DNA of 64,000 bases from Kribbella jejuensis (GTDB lineage: Bacteria > Actinomycetota > Actinomycetes > Propionibacteriales > Kribbellaceae), in contig NZ_VFMM01000002.1 in the NCBI RefSeq assembly GCF_006715085.1, positions 558,001-622,000 of the forward strand, written 5' to 3'. The position numbers and the translations under genes are program-made. The first letter of the stretch is position 1. Each line of letters begins with the position of its first letter. Below the pieces are notes generated by a model, which saw only the letters and a program-made list of their open reading frames with translations, was not told the DNA's origin and made no database searches. Below, in pieces: positions 34,266 to 40,157 of the stretch.

Positions 34266-34456
34266 CGCGCGCTCCGCAGGTGCTCCGGTCGCTCCGCTCC
34301 CTCCCGCACCTGCTCCGCGCACTCCCACCCACCCCCGGGCTGCCGCCCGGAGCATCTGTTTCCGGCTGGCGCCGGAGGGTTTCCGGCTATCGCCGGGAGG
34401 GTTTCCGGCTGGCGCCGGGGAGTTGCGAGCTGCCGCTCGCGGGTGACTGCTAGGCG
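34266..34456 (+). repeat. Repeat unit 2, forward
   Basis: The second direct copy of the unit, aligning to unit 1 at offset 240. It has the GCTCCGCAGGTGCTCCGGTC head, three CCGGCTxxCGCCGG repeats and the GAGCTGCCGCTCGCGGGTGA element, but lacks the CTGGATGTGGTGAG tail. Confidence 0.8.
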
Positions 34457-34590
34457 AAGGTGGCGGGCGAAGCCGCCGGTAGTGGGTGGTGCGGGTTGCA
34501 GGTGGTGGGTGGGGGCTGAGATGGTGAGGGGGAGGCTGAGGTGGTGAGGGGGAGGCTGAGATTGCAAGGGGTGTAAGTAGTTAGGCCTTA
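34457..34590. other. Unique spacer inside the repeat array with a G-rich 20-base duplication
   Basis: A G-rich stretch: TGGTGAGGGGGAGGCTGAG starts at 34522 and again at 34542, a 20-base tandem pair. The top strand from 34500 to 34560 has several GGG or longer runs. No gene is seen. Confidence 0.5.
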
Positions 34591-34706
34591 GCGCGCCGCG
34601 TGCTCCGCAGGCGCTCTCGTCGCCGCGCTGCTCGCTCCCACGCCCGGGGGCAGTGCCCGGAGCATTCGTTTGCGGCTGACGCCGGGAGAGTTCCGGCTGG
34701 CGCCGT
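34591..34706 (+). repeat. Repeat unit 3, forward, diverged
   Basis: A degenerate forward copy: GTGCTCCGCAGG head, then GCCCGGAGCATTCGTTTGCGG, one CCGGCTGACGCC-like and one CCGGCTGGCGCC repeat. It is shorter than units 1 and 2. Confidence 0.6.
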
Positions 34707-34711
34707 GAAAT

Positions 34712-34783
34712 GTCGGCGCTGAGCCGGTGGGTGGGAGCACCGTGACCGGAGTGGGGCCTGATCACCTCCAGCACTCGGCACAT
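34712..34783 (-). repeat. Repeat unit 4, inverted, partial
   Basis: A shortened inverted copy: GAGCCGGTGGGTGGGAGCAC, ACCGTGACCGGAG and a GGGGCCTGATCACC end. It faces unit 3 almost head to head, placing the centre of symmetry of the array near 34710. Confidence 0.55.
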
Positions 34784-34954
34784 CCAGCTCGCGCAGCACA
34801 GCCGCCAAGCAGTCACCCGCGAGCGGCAGCTCGCAACCCCCCGGCGGCAGCCGGGAGAATGCCGGCGCTAAGCCGGTGGGTGGGTGGGAGCGCGCGGAGC
34901 GGGTGCGGGAGGGAGCACCGCGACCGGAGCACCTGCGGAGCACGTGGGGGCTGA
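34784..34954 (-). repeat. Repeat unit 5, inverted
   Basis: An inverted copy of units 1/2: CCAGCTCGCGCAGCACAGCC, AAGCAGTCACCCGCGAGCGG, CCGGCGGCAGCCGGG, GGTGGGTGGGAG, then GACCGGAGCACCTGCGGAGC. It matches the reverse complement of unit 1 over most of its length. Confidence 0.8.
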
Positions 34955-35024
34955 CCACATCCACCACTCACCACATCCACCACTCACCACATCCACCACT
35001 CACCACATCCACCACTCACCACAT
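34955..35024. repeat. 16-base tandem repeat CCACATCCACCACTCA, four perfect copies
   Basis: Copies start at 34955, 34971, 34987 and 35003, followed by a partial fifth. This is the amplified tail (reverse complement TGAGTGGTGGATGTGG) of the surrounding unit, which is present as a single degenerate copy in unit 1 near 34226-34257. Confidence 0.9.
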
Positions 35025-35228
35025 CCAGCTCACCCAGCACAGGAACCAAGCAGTCGCCCGCGAGCGGCAGCTCGCAACTCCCCGGCGGCAGCCGGGAAAT
35101 CCGGCGGTAGCCGGGGGTGGGTGGGAGTGTGTGGAGCGGGTGCGGGAGGGAGCGGAGCGACCGGAGCACCTGCGGAGCACGCGGGGGCTGACCACATCCA
35201 CCACGTGCGGAGCACGCGGGGGCGGGCC
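35025..35228 (-). repeat. Repeat unit 6, inverted, with a partial seventh
   Basis: An inverted copy beginning CCAGCTCACCCAGCACAGG and ending GACCGGAGCACCTGCGGAGC near 35159-35178. A short duplicated fragment GTGCGGAGCACGCGGGGGC (35205-35223) lies just before the DUF3105 stop codon. Read on the minus strand, the unit head follows the DUF3105 stop as unit 1 follows the manC stop. Confidence 0.8.
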
Positions 35229-35235
35229 AGATCCG

Positions 35236-35955
35236 TTAGCCGCCGTTGGGTTCTTGGGCGTCGGTGGCGGGGTATTTTTCCATGAAGTTCTTGAGGGCTT
35301 CGCCGCTGACCGAGTTGCAGAACTGGCGGTGGCCGAAGGACTTCTGGGTGGTGGGGTCGGGGGCGCTCCAGTGGGCGAACGCGATGTTCTTGCCGTCCGG
35401 CCAGCCCTTGCCTTCGGACTGTTTGTAGGGGGCGGCGATGAACTTGTTCAGCGAGCTCTGGGGAAGCTTCGACTTGGCGATCTTCTCGATCTTGTCGATC
35501 TCGTTCTTGGGCAGCGTGTCGCGGTACCAGAGGATCGTGTAGCCGTGCTCGAGGTTGTGGACGAGGTTCTCCACCGGCGGGCGGTCGCTCATCGAGTAGA
35601 ACTTCTTGTCGAACGGCGCCCAGACGGCGTAGTGCGGGCCGGACGACGGCGGGGACACGGCGTACGCGATCTTCTCGCCGTCGGGGCGGTGGTCCTGGGT
35701 GCCGCCGCCGTCGTCGTTGGTGGGCGCGTCGCAGGACGCGGCCGAGGCGGCGACGCCGAAGTCGGTGAGTGCCTGGTTCTTGGTCCGGGAGTCCTGGACC
35801 AGGCGGATCGCCGGGTAGGCGATGATCGCCAGGCCGACCACGATCGCACCGGCCACGATCATGATCGTGCGGCGGCGGTCCCCGGCGGCCTGCTCGCGCT
35901 GCATCTTCTCGATCATTTCGCGGCGCGACTGTTTCTGCGACGACGCTTTACCCAC
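35236..35955 (-). CDS. DUF3105 membrane-anchored protein
   Basis: A 239-residue protein. A basic N terminus (QKQSRREMIEKMQREQ) precedes a single helix at about 30-50 (IMIVAGAIVVGLAIIAYPAI). The extracytoplasmic domain has HNLEHGYTILWYRDTL near 133-148, HYAVWAPFDKKFYSM, and two Cys (ASCDAP, RQFCNS). Those are DUF3105 hallmarks; the function is unknown. The HNLEHG motif is conserved in the family and could bind metal. The start is GTG 35955, preceded by GGAAG. It lies 86 bases downstream of fbiB on the same strand, and the repeat array follows its stop. Confidence 0.83.
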   Translation of the reverse strand: MGKASSQKQSRREMIEKMQREQAAGDRRRTIMIVAGAIVVGLAIIAYPAIRLVQDSRTKNQALTDFGVAASAASCDAPTNDDGGGTQDHRPDGEKIAYAVSPPSSGPHYAVWAPFDKKFYSMSDRPPVENLVHNLEHGYTILWYRDTLPKNEIDKIEKIAKSKLPQSSLNKFIAAPYKQSEGKGWPDGKNIAFAHWSAPDPTTQKSFGHRQFCNSVSGEALKNFMEKYPATDAQEPNGG

Positions 35956-36018
35956 AGTGTTTGGTCTTCCCGGAAGGGGCGGCCACCGCGCCGCCGTGCG
36001 ATGGCAGTGTACGAGGTG

Positions 36019-36024
36019 ACCCTA
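36019..36024 (-). promoter_or_regulatory. -10 box candidate in the fbiB - DUF3105 gap
   Basis: TAGGGT on the minus strand in an unusually AT-rich stretch, about 64 bases before the GTG at 35955. Confidence 0.35.
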
Positions 36025-36041
36025 AGAAGTTGCCTAGAAAA

Positions 36042-37013
36042 CTATTTCGAACGGGACCCGAACGTGACCGTCGCCGCGCTCCCGGGCCCCGGACGCACGG
36101 CGACGCCGTAGCCCTCGGCATGCAGCAGTACGGCGACCCGCTCGGCGACCATGCCGACCAGCACACCCTCATCCGCGGACACCGTGACGACCCCGTCACC
36201 CACCTCGAGCGAAACGCCGTCGAGAGCCAGCCCGGCGAACACCTCCGAAGGATCCAGGCCACGCGGCCCAGCAGGAGCCTGCCGGGACAGTACGGCGGCC
36301 CGCGCCGCCTCCCGCGTCCCGAGGCTGAACATGTCGAACTCGGCGTCCCGGACCAACGCCCGCGCCCCGGGACCGTCCGAGCCCACGGGCAGGACGACGT
36401 CCTCGAGCCCGCGCAGTACGGCGACCGGTACGCCGTCGGCCTTGCCCTTCACCAGCTCGCTCGCACTCGCGATCTCGTCCGCGAGCGCGGGCTCGGTGAC
36501 CGCGAGCACGTTCCCGTGGCTGTCCGTCGTACCGCGCAGGTCCTCGACGACGCGCACGCCGGCGGCGCCGATCGCCAGGTCGGTCTGCCCGTTCCGCCAG
36601 GGACGACCGAGCGTGTCGGTGATGACGATGCCGACGTTCACGTCGTACCGCTCCTTCAAGGCCACTCGCAAAGAACGCGCCGACGCGTCCGGGTCGACCG
36701 GCAGCAGCAGGACCGTGCCAGGGGCGGTGTTCGACGTATCCGTACCGGCCGCGGCCATCACCAGGCCGTGTCGCGTCTGCACGATCCGGGTGTCGCCGCG
36801 CTGCGCGACGACCCGCACAAGCTCGGCGTCGACCGCCTCCTGCCGGGTGCCGTACGTGAGCCGGCCCTCCGCTTTGCTGACGATCTTGGACGTCACCGAG
36901 ACGACGTCGCCGTCGCGCAGGTCGGTGCCGTCCGCGATCAGCGCGGCCAGGTCCGCGCCGGCCGCCACCTCGGGCAGTCCGGTCACCGGGAAGATCTCCA
37001 GCTGCTTCCTCAT
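36042..37013 (-). CDS. fbiB: Coenzyme F420-0:L-glutamate ligase (CofE domain of FbiB)
   Basis: A 323-residue protein matching CofE: GDVVSVTSKIVSKAEGR near 38-54, ALKERYDVNVGIVITDTLGRPWRNGQTDLAIG near 120-151, then PVAVLRGLE. It adds glutamates to F420-0 using GTP. In mycobacterial FbiB a C-terminal nitroreductase-like domain (~200 residues) reduces dehydro-F420; here only ~85 unrelated residues follow. ATG 37013 overlaps the fbiA stop codon (ATGA), so the two are coupled; GTG 37019 is an alternative. Confidence 0.87.
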   Translation of the reverse strand: MRKQLEIFPVTGLPEVAAGADLAALIADGTDLRDGDVVSVTSKIVSKAEGRLTYGTRQEAVDAELVRVVAQRGDTRIVQTRHGLVMAAAGTDTSNTAPGTVLLLPVDPDASARSLRVALKERYDVNVGIVITDTLGRPWRNGQTDLAIGAAGVRVVEDLRGTTDSHGNVLAVTEPALADEIASASELVKGKADGVPVAVLRGLEDVVLPVGSDGPGARALVRDAEFDMFSLGTREAARAAVLSRQAPAGPRGLDPSEVFAGLALDGVSLEVGDGVVTVSADEGVLVGMVAERVAVLLHAEGYGVAVRPGPGSAATVTFGSRSK

Positions 37014-38011
37014 CGCCACACGGCCTCCGCGAGGGTCAGTGCCGCGTCAGCCATCGCGGCGGTTTTGGTCTCGTCGGTCATCCACAACGGCACCGCCTGG
37101 ACGTGAATTCCGGCTCCGGCGATCGAATCCGCCTGGATCGCGTCCGAGCTGTCGATCAGCCAGCCGTCCAGTACGCCGCCCGACGTGCGGGACCCGTAGT
37201 ACCGCGCGACGGCCGACGCGGTGGACGCGACGCCGACCGCGGCGAGCACCTTGTCCGCCATCCCGCGGACCGGGCCGGTACCGATGATCGGCGACAGCCC
37301 GATCACCGGAGCAGACGTTTCCCGCACCGCCTCGCGGATCCCCGGTACGCCGAGGATCGTGCCGACCGAGACCACCGGGTTCGACGGCGGGATGATCAGT
37401 ACGTCGCAGTCCGCGATCGCATCGAGTACGCCGGGTGCGGGCTTGGCCTTGTCCTGGCCGACGGCAACGATCTGGTGCGCCGGGATCGACGCCTGGTGGC
37501 GGACCCAGTACTCCTGGAAGTGGATGGCCTTGCGCCGACCGGGCTGCTCCGGATCGTCGACCACGACGTGGGTCTCGATCCGGTCGTCGCTCATCGGCAG
37601 CAGCCGGACCGGGAGCTTCCAGCGCGCGCAGAGCGCCTCGGTGACCGCGGTCAGGCTGTACCCGGCGTCGAGCATCTGGGTCCGGACGAGGTGGGTGGCC
37701 ACGTCCTTGTCGCCGAGCCCGAACCACGTGGGCTCCACGCCGTACGCCGCGAGCTCCTCCTTGATCACCCAGGTCTCGTCCTCGCGGCCCCACTTGCGCT
37801 CCTCGGAGATGCCGCCGCCGAGGGTGTACATGACGGTGTCGAGATCGGGGCAGACCCGCAGGCCGAACAGGGTGATGTCGTCCGCGGTGTTCCCGATGAC
37901 CGTGATCCGGGCATCCGGACGGGCCTTGATCAGGCCGCGCAGGAAGGCCGAGCCGCCGATCCCGCCGGCCAGGACGGTGACCCGCTCGGGGCGTCGTTCA
38001 GGCAATCGCAT
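37010..38011 (-). CDS. fbiA: 2-phospho-L-lactate transferase (CofD/FbiA)
   Basis: A 333-residue protein with the family block VTVLAGGIGGSAFLRGL at 11-27, NTADDITLFGLRVCPDLDTVMYTLGG near 41-66 and IIPPSNPVVSVGTILGVPGIR near 209-229. It transfers the phospholactyl (or phosphoenolpyruvyl) group to the deazaflavin FO to make F420-0. It is first in an operon with fbiB. CAGACT lies six bases before the ATG, a TANNNT-like -10 with a changed first base. FO synthase is not in the window. Confidence 0.9.
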   Translation of the reverse strand: MRLPERRPERVTVLAGGIGGSAFLRGLIKARPDARITVIGNTADDITLFGLRVCPDLDTVMYTLGGGISEERKWGREDETWVIKEELAAYGVEPTWFGLGDKDVATHLVRTQMLDAGYSLTAVTEALCARWKLPVRLLPMSDDRIETHVVVDDPEQPGRRKAIHFQEYWVRHQASIPAHQIVAVGQDKAKPAPGVLDAIADCDVLIIPPSNPVVSVGTILGVPGIREAVRETSAPVIGLSPIIGTGPVRGMADKVLAAVGVASTASAVARYYGSRTSGGVLDGWLIDSSDAIQADSIAGAGIHVQAVPLWMTDETKTAAMADAALTLAEAVWR

Positions 38012-38057
38012 GGGAAGAGTCTGCCCGAGTCGTCAATGCGTCGGCCCACCGCACGAC

Positions 38058-38063
38058 TATGCT
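38058..38063 (+). promoter_or_regulatory. -10 box upstream of the Gln-rich membrane protein
   Basis: TATGCT, about 60 bases before the GTG at 38126, leaving a leader with GAGGAG as ribosome site. It sits between divergent fbiA and this gene. Confidence 0.4.
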
Positions 38064-38125
38064 GCACTGCGTCATCAGATCCGCACAGCTCAGTTGTACG
38101 GCCCCCCAACATCCGAGGAGCCCTC

Positions 38126-39370
38126 GTGGTCACCGACGCAACCAAGAAGCTCAGAGAGCCGGTCGCGTACATCCTGCTCGCATTCGCCGGTCTGCTCGCA
38201 GTGGCAGCGCTGTTCCAGTTGTTCGTCGGTGGGATCGGCTTCGTGGCCGCGTCCGCCGGTGTGCACAGCATCATCGTCCCGCCGTCCGTCACCACGCTCG
38301 CGCTGCTCCCGGCGCTGGTGGGCGCGGTCTGGCTGGTGAACGAGGGTGAGCGGACGCCGAACGCCCGGATCGTCACGCTGGCTGCGCTCGTCGTCACCGG
38401 TCTGTTCCTGCTGATCGGCCTGATCGCGACGTTCGCGCAGTTCAACGGCGGCGGCACGGCCGGCGAGAAGATCGTCGGGTTCATCGCCTCGCTCGGCGGT
38501 CTCGCGCTGTACGGCGGTGTCGGTCTGTACGCACTGAAGACCTTCCAGGCGCTGCCCGCGCCGGTGAAGGTCCCGAAGCAGGGCCAGTTCCAGGGCCAGC
38601 CGGGACATCAGGGTCAGCCGGGTCAGTACGGCGGCCAGCAGTACGGCCAGCCGGGCTACGGTCAGCCGCAGGGCTACGGCCAGCCGGACCCGCAGGCGCA
38701 GTACGGCGGTCAGTACGACCAAGGCCAGCAGTACGGCGGTTACGCGGGTGCCGCTGGGGTGGCCGGTGCCGCAGGTGCCGCTGGTGGTTACGCGGCGGGT
38801 CAGGGCGACCAGCAGCAGTGGCCGCAGGAGCAGGGCTGGGGCCAGGCCGAGCAGCAGCAGAACTGGTCGGCCGGCGAAGCCGAGGCCCAGCAGCACGCCG
38901 CCGGTCAGCACTCCCCGCAGCACGCGGGTCAGCAGGAGCACGCGTGGCCTGCCGAGGGCCAGGCCGCTGCCGAGCCGACCCAGGCCTGGGGTGCCGACAA
39001 CCAGCAGCAGTGGGGCGGTCACGAGCAGCCGGCTCAGCAGTGGCCGCAGGAGCAGCAGCAGTGGGGTGCGGACGCCGGTCAGCAGCAGTGGGCCGGCCAG
39101 GAGTACGGCCAGCCTGAGGCCGAGGCCCAGCAGCCGCAGCAGCAGGCGTGGCCGCAGGAGCAGTCGTGGCCGCAGCAGGCCGAGGACCAGCCGGCCGCCG
39201 AGCAGCAGGCTGCCCCGGACAGTGCACCGGCTGCATCTCCTGCATCGCCTGCACAGCCGGCCGAGTCGGCCGACGAGACCCGCGTCGACCCGCGCGTCGA
39301 GGGCGACAAGAACGACCAGAACCAGCAGGGCCAGCAAGGTCAGCAGGGCTGGTGGTCACAGCCTTCCTGA
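38126..39370 (+). CDS. Four-helix membrane protein with a long Gln/Gly/Tyr-rich tail
   Basis: A 414-residue protein. Four transmembrane segments lie within about 1-145, with GGTAGEKIVGFIASLGGLALYGGVGLYAL in the last. The remaining ~260 residues are low-complexity, with repeated QQYGQPG and QQWPQEQ type units, ending in an acidic DPRVEGDKNDQ stretch. Not recognised as a named family; the tail is probably disordered and could promote self-association. GTG 38126 follows GAGGAG at five bases. It lies between fbiA and whiB; the terminator at 39467-39500 probably ends its transcript. Confidence 0.75.
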   Translation: MVTDATKKLREPVAYILLAFAGLLAVAALFQLFVGGIGFVAASAGVHSIIVPPSVTTLALLPALVGAVWLVNEGERTPNARIVTLAALVVTGLFLLIGLIATFAQFNGGGTAGEKIVGFIASLGGLALYGGVGLYALKTFQALPAPVKVPKQGQFQGQPGHQGQPGQYGGQQYGQPGYGQPQGYGQPDPQAQYGGQYDQGQQYGGYAGAAGVAGAAGAAGGYAAGQGDQQQWPQEQGWGQAEQQQNWSAGEAEAQQHAAGQHSPQHAGQQEHAWPAEGQAAAEPTQAWGADNQQQWGGHEQPAQQWPQEQQQWGADAGQQQWAGQEYGQPEAEAQQPQQQAWPQEQSWPQQAEDQPAAEQQAAPDSAPAASPASPAQPAESADETRVDPRVEGDKNDQNQQGQQGQQGWWSQPS

Positions 39371-39466
39371 TCACGCTGACTACATCAGTGATCCAGGACG
39401 GCAAGCCCTTGCCGCTCATCTGGGAGATTTCCCTTCCGCACAAGGTTTGAGGCCGGGTACCCGGCG

Positions 39467-39500
39467 CGAGAGGCCTGTATCCACAGGCCTCTCGTTCTTT
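39467..39500 (+). terminator. Strong rho-independent terminator
   Basis: CGAGAGGCCTGT (39467-39478) pairs perfectly with ACAGGCCTCTCG (39483-39494) around ATCC and is followed by TTCTTTT. The 328-base gap 39371-39698 otherwise holds the GCCGGGTACCCGGC dyad (39452-39465) and the whiB promoter. Confidence 0.88.
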
Positions 39501-39540
39501 TGCGGCCATGTTGCGGATGATCCCAATAGCAGAGCACGGC

Positions 39541-39569
39541 TTGACTTTCGTGGATTGCAGGAATGTAAT
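39541..39569 (+). promoter_or_regulatory. Promoter of whiB
   Basis: TTGACT (39541-39546) and TGTAAT (39564-39569) are 17 bases apart. GACAC at 39591-39595 matches the short core bound by WhiA in streptomycetes, but a five-base match is weak evidence. Confidence 0.5.
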
Positions 39570-39698
39570 TTCAACCGTGTCGTTCGTTAGGACACTCGGT
39601 ATCGGGGACCGTTGCAGAGCGCAGGACGGACGAGGTCAGGCATGTGGACCGCAAACCCACATGTACAGGGGAACGAACAGGGTCGAGGAGGTCGTACC

Positions 39699-39965
39699 GT
39701 GACAGAAGGCCTGATGGCGATTGTCGACGGTGAGGCGATCGAGGAGGAGCCGAACTGGCAGGAACGGGCGCTGTGCGCCCAGACCGATCCAGAGGCTTTC
39801 TTCCCGGAGAAGGGCGGTTCCACCCGCGAGGCCAAGAAGGTGTGCCTCGGCTGCGACGTCCGGGGCGAATGCCTCGAGTACGCGCTGCAGAACGACGAAC
39901 GCTTCGGTATCTGGGGCGGTCTGTCGGAGCGGGAGCGCCGCAAGCTGAAGAAGAGGGCCGTCTGA
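39699..39965 (+). CDS. whiB: WhiB-family iron-sulfur regulator (WhiB/WhiB2 type)
   Basis: An 88-residue protein with four Cys at 26, 49, 52 and 58 (C-x22-C-x2-C-x5-C) for a [4Fe-4S] cluster. The block ERALCAQTDPEAFFPEKGG, the GIWGG turn at 70-74 and the basic end ERRKLKKRAV follow. It belongs to the WhiB/WhiB2 (WhmD) branch, which acts with WhiA in division and sporulation. GTG 39699 follows GAGGAG at eight bases; upstream in-frame starts are not preceded by a ribosome site. It has a strong terminator after it and sits in the conserved fbi-whiB-man neighbourhood. Confidence 0.9.
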   Translation: MTEGLMAIVDGEAIEEEPNWQERALCAQTDPEAFFPEKGGSTREAKKVCLGCDVRGECLEYALQNDERFGIWGGLSERERRKLKKRAV

Positions 39966-40019
39966 CAGCCGGCTGAGAGCAGCAGACAACAACACAAGCA
40001 ACAGCAGAGACTTCCGCGA

Positions 40020-40056
40020 GGCCCCGGACGATCGTCGTCCGGGGCCCGCGGCTTTT
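40020..40056 (+). terminator. Rho-independent terminator after whiB
   Basis: GGCCCCGGACGA (40020-40031) pairs perfectly with TCGTCCGGGGCC (40035-40046) around TCG, with TTTT at 40053-40056. Confidence 0.85.
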
Positions 40057-40157
40057 CCACGCAGCTGTTGACGCGGCTTTCCCGACGCTCCGATGTCGGC
40101 TGTATGGTGAGTCCTCGCCGGGACCTGCGGTCGCGGTGACCGTCCGCAAGCATCGAG

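Noticed and set aside
34955..35024. CRISPR-like array
   Set aside because: The 16-base copies are directly adjacent with no spacers, and no cas gene is present.
34984..35215. Short open frames in the repeat units sharing phrases such as SCELPLAGDC
   Set aside because: The phrases recur because the DNA repeats; frames are broken by indels between units and lack ribosome sites.
34876..36111. Open frame of 411 codons through the repeat array and across DUF3105
   Set aside because: It runs through inverted repeats and antisense to a recognised gene; no ribosome site or homologous domain.
39591..39595. WhiA-binding GACAC as proof of WhiA control of whiB
   Set aside because: A five-base motif is expected by chance every ~1 kb; kept only as a note in the promoter entry.
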